Below, piece after piece: positions 16,163-24,777 of a stretch of DNA of 37,888 bases. Within the stretch, counting starts at the first letter, position 1; each line of letters begins with the position of its first letter. The position numbers were made by a program, and so were the translations under genes. Under the pieces are notes generated by a model that was not told the origin of the DNA, searched no databases, and saw only the letters and a program-made list of their open reading frames with translations. This DNA comes from Chlamydiota bacterium (GTDB lineage: Bacteria; Chlamydiota; Chlamydiia; Chlamydiales; SM23-39): the NCBI GenBank assembly GCA_013285585.1, contig JABDHH010000010.1, forward strand, positions 1 to 37,888, given 5' to 3'.

Positions 16163-16792
16163 TTAGAGCAGACCTCTTTGGCTGAGTTCTTTTTTCAATT
16201 GGCTAAGCGATTCGAATTGGATTGCGTCTATCCCCGAGTTGCGGGCCGCTTCGATATTTGCCACCAAGTCATCGATAAAGACGACATCGGAGGCGGGGAG
16301 GGAAAGAGCTTGCAAGAGGAGCTCGAAGGCCTTCGGATCGGGTTTAGCGATACCGGTTTCTCCTGACAGAAGGCAGGGGGCGAAAGGTTCGTAGAGTCCA
16401 AAACTGTGAATCAGGTCGGCATACCGTTTTTGGATATTCGAGAGGAGGGCGACGGGAATTCCCTTCGCTTTCAACTCGTCGACAAGCGCGTACATCTCAT
16501 TGTCGACGTTCAAGGCGGCCCGGGAAACCGATCTGTATCTTTCACTCCAATCTTCGGGTAAAGCTCGCCCCTGTTTCATTGCAAATTCTACCCAAAACTC
16601 GGTTTCGGAAACCTGTTGTTCGTGTTTTTGGAGATTGGCCTGCTCGAATTCCTCCTTGGTTATCCCTAAGCTATCGCAAAGGAAAGCGACGATCATTTTT
16701 CGATCGGGATCGGCTAACACTTTGCCCCAGTCAAAAACCACTGCTTGTGGGGCAGCGGAAAGGGCTAATGAGGCAAAGAGAGAGAAAATCAT
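16163..16792 (-). CDS. HAD-superfamily hydrolase with an N-terminal signal-like segment
   Basis: This 209-aa protein is a haloacid-dehalogenase-like phosphatase. Motif I is VFDWGKVLAD (nucleophile Asp about 20), motif II LLSN (about 116), the motif III lysine lies in AKPDPKAF, and motif IV is FIDD (about 172). Motif I lacks the second Asp of DxD, as in the FDxGxV subgroup (YihX-like). The first 14 residues, MIFSLFASLALSAA, look like a signal peptide just before motif I. This is unusual for a HAD enzyme and suggests export, unless translation starts later; no later Met precedes motif I. The start overlaps the upstream EamA gene by 4 bp. The substrate is unknown. Confidence 0.85.
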   Translation of the reverse strand: MIFSLFASLALSAAPQAVVFDWGKVLADPDRKMIVAFLCDSLGITKEEFEQANLQKHEQQVSETEFWVEFAMKQGRALPEDWSERYRSVSRAALNVDNEMYALVDELKAKGIPVALLSNIQKRYADLIHSFGLYEPFAPCLLSGETGIAKPDPKAFELLLQALSLPASDVVFIDDLVANIEAARNSGIDAIQFESLSQLKKELSQRGLL

Positions 16793-17676
16793 TTGGTATA
16801 AGTAGTTGATATTCTGATTGATTCGTGAGTTCTGGAAGCCAGGACGTTAATGCCGACTCCGACCGCGATCAATCCCGCTGCAGCAAGTTTCCACCAATGG
16901 AGCTCTTCTCCTAAAAAAAAGGCGGAACTCAGCATCCCGACGATAGGGACCAAAAGAGTAAAAGGAGAAAGTTTGGTCAGAGGGTAGCGTTGGAGGAGCC
17001 AATTCCAAATGCCGAACCCGAAAAGGGTCGATATGAGGGCGATATAGGAAACAGCGCCGAAGTGGATCCAGGAGAGATTGCGAATGGATGCGACGATCGT
17101 TTCCCGACCCTCGAAGAGAAAAGAGAGAATCAAGAGAGGCGGGCAGGCAAGCAGGCTGCTCCATACGACAAGCGATAACGCGCTCCCTTTCATTTTTTTC
17201 GCTAAAACGCTTCCCGCGGCCCACATAACGGAAGCGATGAGGATGAGGATCAATCCCGAGGGGGTGACATCTCCGCCGACATGAGCTGCGATTAACACAA
17301 GGCCAAGGAACGCCACAAGTGCGCCGGCTCCTTGCCATACATGATATTTTTCTCCCATGAAAAGCACGGCAAACGCGATGGCGAAAAAGGATTGGAATTG
17401 GAGGAGGACCGATGCCAGCCCGGCAGAAATACCCGACCTCATTGCAATGAACAGGACGGAAAATTGCAAAACGAACATGAGCAGACTGTATGTTGCGATC
17501 AGTTTAAAAGACACAGGCGGCCGCTTAACGAAGAGGAGGGCAGGGAGGCAAAAAAGAAAGCGGGCAAAACAAAGAAAGATTGGAGGGAGTCCCATCAACC
17601 CTGTTTTGATGGCGACGAAATTGATTCCCCAAACGGCAATGACGGATAAGAGGAGAAAAAGGTGGAAAAGGTTCAT
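16789..17676 (-). CDS. EamA-family (DMT) inner-membrane transporter
   Basis: The 295-aa product is almost wholly hydrophobic, with about ten membrane segments arranged as two EamA repeats. The N-terminus (AVWGINFVAIKTGLMGLPP) and SGISAGLASVLLQFQSFF resemble E. coli EamA, an exporter of O-acetylserine and cysteine. The second repeat has WLLQRYPLTKLSPFTLLVPI. The family also moves other amino acids and metabolites, so the substrate is uncertain. It overlaps the HAD gene by 4 bp and follows the dapL pair after a 97-bp gap on the same strand. Confidence 0.9.
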   Translation of the reverse strand: MNLFHLFLLLSVIAVWGINFVAIKTGLMGLPPIFLCFARFLFCLPALLFVKRPPVSFKLIATYSLLMFVLQFSVLFIAMRSGISAGLASVLLQFQSFFAIAFAVLFMGEKYHVWQGAGALVAFLGLVLIAAHVGGDVTPSGLILILIASVMWAAGSVLAKKMKGSALSLVVWSSLLACPPLLILSFLFEGRETIVASIRNLSWIHFGAVSYIALISTLFGFGIWNWLLQRYPLTKLSPFTLLVPIVGMLSSAFFLGEELHWWKLAAAGLIAVGVGINVLASRTHESIRISTTYTK

Positions 17677-17773
17677 TACTTATGAAGTCGGTTTACTGAT
17701 TGTACAGAAGCGAGCCTAAGATTTGAATGAATTTCGGCAAATGGAAGAGGGAGTGTACCGAGATGTCGATGGA

Positions 17774-18388
17774 TCAGTATATATTGATGATCGGGTGATG
17801 GGATTCGGTTAAGATATCGCCAAACTCATAGCCGAGTTCTTTCAAAGAATGAGTGGCTGGATCTTTCAAATTGTGAACGTAGACGGCGTTGTTGGGAAGA
17901 GCGTAGGCGGCAAGATAAAGCTCGACGGGCGATTTGGACAGGAGCGGCCAATCGAGGACGATGTGGGGCTTGACAAACAGGACGCTGCTCGGGCGGCCGG
18001 AAAATGGAGGGATGCCGAGGGCTGCTGCCCGCCTTACAGGAGCCGGGATCTCGGCAGCAGTGAAAATCGCAAAGAGAACAAGCCCTTGAATGCAGAAAAG
18101 GTCTTTGGCAGGACACGCCTTGTCGAAGGAAAAAGCCGGTATCCATTGGTCGCAGGCAAGGCGGACGGGTTTTGCGATGAGATGTGTTACCGCCGGAGTC
18201 ATCTTCCGCAAGAGAAGGCGGCTCAAAAATGCTTCTTTCCTCCATAAGTCGCGGCCGAAAGACTGGGTGTTCGAGGCGGTTCGAGCAACTTTGAAGACTT
18301 CCTCCGGATCGAAGTTCAAACCTTCGACTTCGATGTATCCGTTTTGCGTAAAAAAAGCAGTTTGCTGGGCAGTCATCAAAGTGCGCAT
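17774..18388 (-). CDS. Conserved chlamydial hypothetical protein next to dapL
   Basis: The 204-aa product starts 4 nt after the dapL stop, so it is almost certainly co-transcribed. C. trachomatis, as I recall, also has a hypothetical gene (CT391) beside dapL, and this may be its relative. The N-terminus (TAQQTAFFTQNGYIEVEGL) resembles the start of phytanoyl-CoA dioxygenase-like proteins, but the HxD...H iron-binding pattern of that family is not visible. No signal peptide or clear membrane segment is present. A second in-frame ATG at 18376 is possible. Function is unknown. Confidence 0.75.
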   Translation of the reverse strand: MRTLMTAQQTAFFTQNGYIEVEGLNFDPEEVFKVARTASNTQSFGRDLWRKEAFLSRLLLRKMTPAVTHLIAKPVRLACDQWIPAFSFDKACPAKDLFCIQGLVLFAIFTAAEIPAPVRRAAALGIPPFSGRPSSVLFVKPHIVLDWPLLSKSPVELYLAAYALPNNAVYVHNLKDPATHSLKELGYEFGDILTESHHPIINIY

Positions 18389-18392
18389 CGGG

Positions 18393-19610
18393 TCATCCGC
18401 TTTTCAGTCGTTGTAGCGCTTCGCCTAAGGCAGAGGAGTCTGCGAACGCCGAGAAGCGGATGAACCCTTCTCCCGCATGGCCAAACCCGCTTCCAGGAAT
18501 GGAGACGATCTGATGGCTTTGCAAGAGATAATCGAAGAAATTCCAAGAAGAGACTTTTGGCGGCGTCTTGCACCAAAGATAAGGAGAGTCTTGGCCGCCA
18601 TACACTGTATACCCCAAATTGGCCAGCCCTTGGCGGAAGAGGCGCGCCCGTTCAAGATAGGAGCTTACGAGCGCCTTGACCTCTTTCTGTCCTTGGGGAG
18701 TGAAGAGGGCGGCGGCGGCCCGTTGTATAGGATAGGCCACGCCGTTGAATTTCGTAGCGTGGCGCCGGTTCCAAAGCGCATGAAGGGAGTGAATCGAACC
18801 AAAATCGTAGATTTTCAAACCTTTAGGCACGACCGTATAAGAACAGCGCAGGCCAGTGAATCCCGCCGATTTTGAAAATGTGCGGAATTCGACAGCGACT
18901 TCTCGGGCTCCCTCGATCTCAAAAATGCTCTGCGGAGCATCGGGGTCTGTAATAAATGCCGAATAGGCGCCGTCGAGAAGAAGGATCGCGTTGTTTTCCT
19001 TTGCATAATCGACCCATTGCTTGAGAAGCTTCCGGTCCATCGCAGTGCCTGTGGGGTTATTCGGAGAACAGAGGTAGATCAAGTCGATGGGGATAGTCGG
19101 AACTTGGGGTTTGAACTCATTTTCTTCTGTACAGGGCAGATAGGTTACACCGCCATGCCGTCCTGTTTTGAGAAGGGCGCGCGTCCGGCCGGCGATCACG
19201 TTCGAATCGAGGTAGACCGGATAGGTTGGATCGGGAATCGCGATCCGGTTATCGATATCGAAAAGTTCTTGGAAATTGGCGATGTCGCTCTGGGCGCCGT
19301 CGGAAATAAAGATTTCGCTAGGATCTATCTCAAGCCCTGCGTACTCGACCGAAGCAATCGCTTCCCTCAAGAAGGAATATCCCTCTGAAGGTCCGTATCC
19401 TCGGAATGCTCCTTGTTTGCCCATTTCAAGAGCGGCTCCGGCAAGGGCAGCAACTGCGGATGCAGGAAGGGGCTGCGTGATGTCGCCGATGCCGAGGTCC
19501 ATCAGCTTGCAATGAGGAGTTTTTTGACGGTAGTCAGCCACTCTCTTCTCGATCTCAGGGAAGAGGTAGTTGCCCGATAGCTTAGAAAAATGATGATTCA
19601 GCTTGGCCAT
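18393..19610 (-). CDS. dapL: LL-diaminopimelate aminotransferase
   Basis: DapL converts tetrahydrodipicolinate directly to LL-diaminopimelate, bypassing the acyl route; in chlamydiae it supplies peptidoglycan precursor and lysine. The 405-aa PLP fold-type I protein has NYLFPEIEKRVADYR and DLGIGDITQPLP near the start, FRGYGPSEGY, FISDGAQSD, DPTYPVYLDSNV, CSPNNPTGTA, and the PLP lysine in TFSKSAGFTGLR. These match chlamydial DapL as I remember it. ATG at 19610 is chosen; upstream reading begins only with a TTG. No Shine-Dalgarno sequence is obvious. It is divergent from rnc across 65 bp. Confidence 0.93.
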   Translation of the reverse strand: MAKLNHHFSKLSGNYLFPEIEKRVADYRQKTPHCKLMDLGIGDITQPLPASAVAALAGAALEMGKQGAFRGYGPSEGYSFLREAIASVEYAGLEIDPSEIFISDGAQSDIANFQELFDIDNRIAIPDPTYPVYLDSNVIAGRTRALLKTGRHGGVTYLPCTEENEFKPQVPTIPIDLIYLCSPNNPTGTAMDRKLLKQWVDYAKENNAILLLDGAYSAFITDPDAPQSIFEIEGAREVAVEFRTFSKSAGFTGLRCSYTVVPKGLKIYDFGSIHSLHALWNRRHATKFNGVAYPIQRAAAALFTPQGQKEVKALVSSYLERARLFRQGLANLGYTVYGGQDSPYLWCKTPPKVSSWNFFDYLLQSHQIVSIPGSGFGHAGEGFIRFSAFADSSALGEALQRLKSG

Positions 19611-19675
19611 AGGAGGGAAATAATACTGCAAGACGGTGGTTTTGCGATAGATGAAAATCTCTCTTTGAACTTAGT

Positions 19676-20395
19676 ATGGAAGGTATGAATCTTTTAGAAA
19701 TGTTCAAACAAAATCTTTCTTCCGTCGAGGAAAAGCTGAGCTATATCTTTGAAAATAAGGAGCTTCTGACATTAGCTTTTATCCATCGTTCTTTTGTGAA
19801 CGAGGCGAAAGGGAGCGCGGTCTATCACAATGAGCGGCTTGAGTTCCTGGGCGATTCTGTTTTAGGCCTCGTGATTGCCGATTACCTTTACCACCGCCTG
19901 CCTGGCCATCCCGAGGGGCAGCTCTCGCAGCTCCGGTCCCGTCTCGTCGACGCCAGCTCCTGCGCCCTCTATCTCCAAAAGCTCGGGCTAGCCGAGTCGA
20001 TCCTATTAGGGAGGGGTGAGCGGATCAACGAAGGACATGCCAAAGCCTCGATCCAAGCGGATGTGTTCGAAGCTCTGATTGCGGCCATTTACCTCGATGG
20101 CGGATCTCAAGTCGTCAAATCGTTTCTTCTCTGTCATTTCGAAGCGGAAATCGAAAAAGTGATCGGCAGCCCTCCGCGCAATTACAAGGCTGAGCTGCAG
20201 GACTATTCTCAAAAGAAATTTCAGAGGGCACCCGCATATAAAGTAGTCGATGAGACTGGGCCAGATCACGCAAAAATCTTTCATGTTCTTGTTTCGGTGA
20301 ATGAGAATGAGCTGGGGATCGGAATGGGCGCTTCGAAAAAGGAAGCAGAGCAAAGGGCCGCTTTCGTCGCGCTTGCCAAATTGGATGTCAAATGA
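19676..20395 (+). CDS. rnc: Ribonuclease III
   Basis: RNase III cuts double-stranded RNA, including rRNA precursors. The 239-aa product has the family signature NERLEFLGDSVLGLVIADYL (about 46-65) and the second acidic site in ADVFEALIAAIYLDGG. A double-stranded RNA-binding domain follows (about 164-238, ending SKKEAEQRAAFVALAKL). ATG at 19676 is taken, but ATG at 19685 is possible. The stop overlaps radA as ATGA. In C. trachomatis rnc, radA and hemC are also adjacent. Confidence 0.96.
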   Translation: MEGMNLLEMFKQNLSSVEEKLSYIFENKELLTLAFIHRSFVNEAKGSAVYHNERLEFLGDSVLGLVIADYLYHRLPGHPEGQLSQLRSRLVDASSCALYLQKLGLAESILLGRGERINEGHAKASIQADVFEALIAAIYLDGGSQVVKSFLLCHFEAEIEKVIGSPPRNYKAELQDYSQKKFQRAPAYKVVDETGPDHAKIFHVLVSVNENELGIGMGASKKEAEQRAAFVALAKLDVK

Positions 20396-21771
20396 ATAAA
20401 ACGAAAGTCCTCTGGTCTTGTCGGGAATGCGGCCATAACCAACTGAAATGGACGGGGAGCTGCTCTTCCTGTCAAAATTGGAATACTCTGGTCGAAGAGG
20501 TTTCGGTCGAGGAAAAAAAGCCCCGGTTCGAAACAAAGCGGACAGAGAGCGCAAAGCCTGTTAGGATCCGCGATGTTCAGATGGATGAATCGAAGCGGCT
20601 GGCCACGAAGATGGGAGAATTGGACCGCCTTTTCGGAGGAGGGATCGTCGGGGGATCTCTCATTCTCGTAGGAGGAGAGCCTGGAGTCGGCAAGTCGACG
20701 CTTCTTCTTCAAATCGCAAATGCTCTCGCGTCGCAAAATCTCACAGTGCTTTATGTCTGCGGCGAAGAATCCGCCGAGCAGACGTCCCTAAGGGCAAGGC
20801 GGCTTGGCATCGATCATCCGAACCTCTATCTTTTAAGCGAAACGATGTTCGGTTCCATACGGGTCCAAATCGACAAGCTCAAGCCCGATATCGCAATTGT
20901 CGATTCGGTCCAAATCGTCTACAAATCGGAAATTCCTTCCTCTCCGGGTTCAGTTGTGCAAGTGCGCGAGATCGCAACCGAGTTCATGCACTTGGCCAAA
21001 GGGGAAGGAATCACGACTTTTTTGATCGGCCACGTGACAAAATCAGGAGAATTGGCGGGGCCGCGCGTTTTGGAACATCTCGTAGACACGGTCCTGGATT
21101 TCGAAGGAGACAAGCAGCACGGCTATCGTCTCTTGCGCGTCATCAAGAACCGGTTCGGTCCGACAGACGAGATCGCCATTTTTCAAATGAAGGAAACAGG
21201 TCTTTGCGAAGTAGAGAATCCGTCTCTTGCTTTTTTGGAAGGGAGGATCCGGGATGTGACCGGATCGGCGATCGTCCCTGGCCTCGAAGGAGCGCGCTCT
21301 TTCTTGCTGGAGATCCAAGCGCTAGTGACGCCCACCGCTTTTTCCACCCCTTCCCGGAGATCTACGGGGCTCGATCAAAACCGACTCGCCTTGCTCCTCG
21401 CGGTCCTTGAAAAACGGGTCGGCTATCAGCTCCACCATTGCGATGTTTTTGTCGCTCTTGCCGGAGGGCTCAAGATCATCGAACCTGCGATCGATTTAGG
21501 GATTCTCCTTGCTATCGCATCGTCATTTGCCAACCGGTTTTTGCCCGCCGATCTCGTAGTTCTCGGCGAAGTCGGTTTAGGCGGCGAGGTTCGTCCGGTC
21601 AGCCGGATTGAAACAAGGCTGAAAGAGGCGATCCACATGGGATTCAAGAGGTGCATCCTGCCCAAAAGGAATTTAAAAGGAATTTCACCGGGCATAAGAG
21701 AAAAGATTGAGTTGATCGGAGTGGATTTAGTGGATGCGGCGATCCAGAGCGTCTTTCAAGAGGTTCGGTGA
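20392..21771 (+). CDS. radA: DNA repair protein RadA (Sms)
   Basis: RadA is a RecA-like ATPase that promotes branch migration during recombination. Length is 459 aa, as expected. The N-terminal zinc finger has C10, C13, C24 and C27. Walker A is GGEPGVGKS (95-103). The RadA-specific KNRFG motif is at 252-256. The C-terminal half is the Lon-protease-like domain without a catalytic Ser (ALAGGLKIIEPAIDLGILLA). The start overlaps rnc (ATGA) and the stop overlaps hemC (GTGA). Confidence 0.96.
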   Translation: MNKTKVLWSCRECGHNQLKWTGSCSSCQNWNTLVEEVSVEEKKPRFETKRTESAKPVRIRDVQMDESKRLATKMGELDRLFGGGIVGGSLILVGGEPGVGKSTLLLQIANALASQNLTVLYVCGEESAEQTSLRARRLGIDHPNLYLLSETMFGSIRVQIDKLKPDIAIVDSVQIVYKSEIPSSPGSVVQVREIATEFMHLAKGEGITTFLIGHVTKSGELAGPRVLEHLVDTVLDFEGDKQHGYRLLRVIKNRFGPTDEIAIFQMKETGLCEVENPSLAFLEGRIRDVTGSAIVPGLEGARSFLLEIQALVTPTAFSTPSRRSTGLDQNRLALLLAVLEKRVGYQLHHCDVFVALAGGLKIIEPAIDLGILLAIASSFANRFLPADLVVLGEVGLGGEVRPVSRIETRLKEAIHMGFKRCILPKRNLKGISPGIREKIELIGVDLVDAAIQSVFQEVR

Positions 21772-22409
21772 AGATCAAAGCCGGCGCCCGTTCCTCGCCG
21801 CTTTCCAAAGCCCAGTTTGAGGAAATTCGCAGAGCTCTCCATCCCCGTTTGATTTTAGATCCGGTTTGGGCGGAAAGTCCTGGCGACCGCGATCGAACCA
21901 CAACCCTCCGCGATCTAGAGAAAACCGATTTTTTTACCCGAGATTTGGATCAGCTGCTCCTTTCCGGAAAGATCCGAATCGCGATCCATTCTGCTAAAGA
22001 CCTCCCCGAGCCTCTTCCCGCAGGACTGGTCCTCGCCGCTTTGACGAAGGGGGTCGGTTCGCAGGATAGCCTCGTCTTCCGCAAAGGGGAGTCTCTTTCC
22101 ACTCTGCCCTCAGGCAGTGTGATCGCCACTTCGAGCCAAAGACGCGAAGATATCGTAAAACGGCTTTGCCCCAATTGCGTTTTTACCGACTTGCGCGGGA
22201 CGATCGAAGAGAGGATAGCGAAACTGTCTACGGGAGAAGCAGACGGCATCGTAGTTGCCGAAGCCGCTCTCATCCGGCTAAAACTGACTCACCTGAACCG
22301 GATCTTGCTTCCCGGAAACACGATCCCTTTACAAGGAAGGCTTGCGATCGTCGCGCGCTCAGATGATGAGGAAATACAACAGATATTCCATGCTCTTATA
22401 CCCAAATAG
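21768..22409 (+). CDS. hemC: Porphobilinogen deaminase lacking domain 3
   Basis: HemC joins four porphobilinogens into hydroxymethylbilane. Visible are GARSSPLSKAQ (start of domain 1), IAIHSAKDLPEPLP carrying the catalytic Asp, TSSQRRED, DLRGTIEERI, and LQGRLAIVAR. The product is only 213 aa, against about 310 in E. coli. It stops where domain 3 would begin, so the Cys that holds the dipyrromethane cofactor is absent. From memory, C. trachomatis HemC is also short (241 aa), so this appears to be a lineage trait. The start is GTG overlapping the radA stop, with AGAGG upstream. hemD overlaps its 3' end by 20 bp. Confidence 0.9.
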   Translation: MKIKAGARSSPLSKAQFEEIRRALHPRLILDPVWAESPGDRDRTTTLRDLEKTDFFTRDLDQLLLSGKIRIAIHSAKDLPEPLPAGLVLAALTKGVGSQDSLVFRKGESLSTLPSGSVIATSSQRREDIVKRLCPNCVFTDLRGTIEERIAKLSTGEADGIVVAEAALIRLKLTHLNRILLPGNTIPLQGRLAIVARSDDEEIQQIFHALIPK

Positions 22410-23001
22410 AACCCTCTATCTTGGGATTGACGCCCCTCCTGGGGTGTTTCATTATCCCGTCATCCGCACCGAACGGATCGATTCCTCCGAACTTCGAGAG
22501 GCTTTGGGGATTTGGGACAGATGCACCCATGCGATCTTTACCAGCAAAAATGGAGTTCGGCATTGGCCCGGCAACTTCCATGGAAAACAAACCGTCGCGA
22601 TCGGAGAAACGACAGCCAAAGAGATCGGGGGCCGAGGCGCCTCTGCTCCATGGATCGCTCCTGAAGCGACTCAAGAAGGAGTCGCCGCTCTTCTCGCAAC
22701 GCTTGATCTGGATGGGGCGTTCCTCCTTTATCCCAGGTCGAAACTGGCCCGGCCCTTTTTGGCCGAATATCTCAAGGCGGAGAACCTCAGCCATTATGGA
22801 TTCGATCTTTATGATACGGTTTTTCAGAGACCTGAGCCGGTGCCGGAACTGGCTGATTTCGATGAAATCATCTTCACCAGCTCAAGTACCGTCCACGCCT
22901 TCTTTCAGATTTTTTCTTCAGTTCCTCGACGGATCGCCTTGACATCTATAGGTCCTATCACAAAAAAGACTCTGGAAGAATATTTTTTCGCTAGGATATG
23001 A
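22390..23001 (+). CDS. hemD: Probable uroporphyrinogen-III synthase
   Basis: HemD closes and inverts ring D of hydroxymethylbilane. The 203-aa product has the family's sparse landmarks: AIFTSKNGVRHW (first domain), VAIGETTAKEI, LLYPRSKLARPFLAEYL, EIIFTSSSTVHAFFQIF, and near the end SIGPITKKTLEE. HemD proteins diverge strongly, so order and context count: it directly follows hemC and overlaps it by 20 bp. ATG at 22390 is chosen; the frame opens at 22342 but that start lies deeper inside hemC. HemD was hard to identify in Chlamydia genomes by similarity, as I recall. Confidence 0.8.
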   Translation: MLLYPNRTLYLGIDAPPGVFHYPVIRTERIDSSELREALGIWDRCTHAIFTSKNGVRHWPGNFHGKQTVAIGETTAKEIGGRGASAPWIAPEATQEGVAALLATLDLDGAFLLYPRSKLARPFLAEYLKAENLSHYGFDLYDTVFQRPEPVPELADFDEIIFTSSSTVHAFFQIFSSVPRRIALTSIGPITKKTLEEYFFARI

Positions 23002-23005
23002 TCTG

Positions 23006-23109
23006 CTCGACTTTGTACAATTTTGTGACGGCATCTCCAAGAGATGCCGCTGGCAAATTTGCAGAGCGCCTCCTCTGAGGCTGCGCGCCAAAAATTGTAT
23101 AAAGTCGAG
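23006..23109. promoter_or_regulatory. Large branched inverted repeat between hemD and sodA
   Basis: The outer arms 23006-23024 (ctcgactttgtacaatttt) and 23091-23109 pair with one mismatch over 19 bp. Inside are two small hairpins: cggcatct/agatgccg (about 23029-23049) and gcctc/gaggc (about 23068-23081). The shape is a three-way junction. It starts 5 bp after the hemD stop and ends about 34 bp before the sodA -10 box. It may be a terminator, a structured leader element or a mobile remnant. Confidence 0.6.
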
Positions 23110-23142
23110 ATCTGCGCTCGCAAAAAATCGTACAAACTAGAG

Positions 23143-23148
23143 TATAAT
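23143..23148 (+). promoter_or_regulatory. Consensus -10 box (TATAAT) for sodA
   Basis: The hexamer is perfect but no good -35 box lies 16-18 bp upstream, as in activator-dependent promoters. It overlaps an in-frame ATG at 23147, which argues that translation starts downstream at the GTG at 23174. Confidence 0.45.
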
Positions 23149-23173
23149 GCGAATTTTAAGTCAGGAGGCCCTC

Positions 23174-23800
23174 GTGATAGCAACCCAGGAAAAACCCAAT
23201 TATCAGATCCCCGATCTTCCCTATGATTTCAATGCGCTCGAGCCGGTCATTTCGGCGGAAATCATGGAACTGCACTATTCTAAGCATCACAAGGGCTACG
23301 TGACGAACTTGAACGCCGCTTTGGAAAAATACCATGAAGCAGAAAGCAAAAATGAAGTCGCATCGATGATCGCGCTCCAGTCGGCCATCAAATTCAATGG
23401 AGGCGGCCATATCAACCACAGCATTTTTTGGACAATCCTTGCCCCCGTTTCCAAAGGAGTGAACCAAGGCCCATCAGGAGAGTTGGCCAAAATGATCCAC
23501 CGCGATTTCAGTTCGTTCGAAGGGTTCAAGGAAAAATTAACTGCGCTAACCATCGGTATCCAAGGTTCAGGATGGGGCTGGCTCGGCTACAACAAAACCT
23601 TGAAGCGGCTTGAGATCACGACCTGCTCCAATCAAGATCCTCTGAGTACCCATGCGCTGGTCCCTATCCTCGGTATCGACGTTTGGGAACACGCCTACTA
23701 TCTTCAATACAAGAACGTGCGGGCCGAATACGTGAAAGCGATCTGGCAGGTATTCAACTGGAAGAATATCGAAGAGCGCTTCGCCAAAGCCTGTATGTAA
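23174..23800 (+). CDS. sodA: Superoxide dismutase, Fe/Mn family
   Basis: The enzyme converts superoxide to oxygen and hydrogen peroxide in the cytoplasm. The 208-aa product begins like chlamydial SodM ([15 protein letters not shown]). Metal ligands are visible: His in MELHYSKHH, His in NHSIFW, and Asp and His in [18 protein letters not shown] is also typical. Metal preference (Fe or Mn) cannot be settled by eye. GTG at 23174 is chosen because a perfect AGGAGG (23163-23168) stands 5 nt upstream; the ATG at 23147 lies within the -10 box. It is convergent with the Sel1 gene 20 bp away. Confidence 0.95.
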   Translation: MIATQEKPNYQIPDLPYDFNALEPVISAEIMELHYSKHHKGYVTNLNAALEKYHEAESKNEVASMIALQSAIKFNGGGHINHSIFWTILAPVSKGVNQGPSGELAKMIHRDFSSFEGFKEKLTALTIGIQGSGWGWLGYNKTLKRLEITTCSNQDPLSTHALVPILGIDVWEHAYYLQYKNVRAEYVKAIWQVFNWKNIEERFAKACM

Positions 23801-23820
23801 AAAATCGCAAAAAGATGGCT

Positions 23821-24777
23821 TTACATCGAGGGAGGAATGCGGATCTGGAAGAAAGCACTGGGATTTGCAGCAATTTGTTCCTCGCAAGTTTTTTCGCCTA
23901 TTCTCTCCAAAGCATTCGCAGCTTCTCCATGGCCTCGCGCGGCAGCACTCTGATAATATATGCAAGCTCCTCTGATCGATGGAGACGAGACACCTTTACC
24001 TTCTTCAAACATTTTACCTGTTTCATATTGCGCTTGGGTCATAGAAGCTGGAAGCGCACCAAGGGCGATCTCGCTAGTATACTTAAATACTTTTTTATCA
24101 GATTGCGGTACGTCTCCTTTCCCAGATTTATAGATCTCGACAAGTCTTTGCATAGCTCCTCCATGCTTTCCGCTCCCGTTAGCAGCCCGTTCATACCAAT
24201 CAACGGCTTGTTTGTAGGATTGTGGTACGCCTCCTCGGCCTTCTTCATACATTTTACCTATTTCGTATTTAGCGGTAGTATCGCTACGAAGATTCGCTAT
24301 TTTGCTAAAATAGTGAAATGCTTTTTCATCGGATTGCGGTACATCTCCTTTCCCAACTAGATAGATCTGGGCAATCCGTTCGAATTCACCCATTGTTTCA
24401 TAATACTTAATCGCTTCTGAATGGGATTGAGTCACACCTTGGCCTGTTTCATACATAAGACCAACTTGATAGTTAACATGTTCAAAATGTTTATTTGCTG
24501 TTGGAGCTGCCATTTTAAAGTATTTGAATGCTTCTTCATCGGATTGCGAAACACCTTCACCTAACAAACACCTCATTCCATACTCGTACTGAGCTTCTGC
24601 TAAACCTTGATCAGCAGCTTTTTTTAAAAAATTAGCTGCTTCTTGAGCAGATTGTGGCATGCCTTTACTTGAAGAACAAATCAGTCCGTATATGTACTGA
24701 GCTTCCGGCAAACCTTTATCTGCAGCGTCCTTGAGAAGAGCATCTGCTTTTGTATGGTTGTTTATCTCTCGATACAA
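23821..24777 (-). CDS. Sel1-repeat protein, C-terminal part of a frameshifted gene
   Basis: This 318-residue frame carries about seven Sel1-like (TPR-type) repeats of about 36 residues, for example ADQGLAEAQYEYGMRCLLGE and KYEIGKMYEEGRGGVPQS. Such solenoids mediate protein binding and are common among secreted or host-interacting proteins of intracellular bacteria. The frame opens only with TTG, has no ribosome binding site, and overlaps the preceding frame (24762-25364) in the middle of a repeat. Joining the frames by one extra base in the tt run near 24776-24778 (minus strand gcttattgtat) would restore LAYLYREINNH and an uninterrupted protein of about 514 aa. It is therefore a broken gene, a phase-variable gene or a sequencing error. 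Confidence 0.8.
   Translation of the reverse strand: MYREINNHTKADALLKDAADKGLPEAQYIYGLICSSSKGMPQSAQEAANFLKKAADQGLAEAQYEYGMRCLLGEGVSQSDEEAFKYFKMAAPTANKHFEHVNYQVGLMYETGQGVTQSHSEAIKYYETMGEFERIAQIYLVGKGDVPQSDEKAFHYFSKIANLRSDTTAKYEIGKMYEEGRGGVPQSYKQAVDWYERAANGSGKHGGAMQRLVEIYKSGKGDVPQSDKKVFKYTSEIALGALPASMTQAQYETGKMFEEGKGVSSPSIRGACIYYQSAAARGHGEAANALERIGEKTCEEQIAANPSAFFQIRIPPSM

Noticed and set aside
21768-23001. HemC-HemD fusion protein
   Set aside because: The frames differ and hemC has its own stop at 22409. They overlap by 20 bp but are separate proteins as sequenced.
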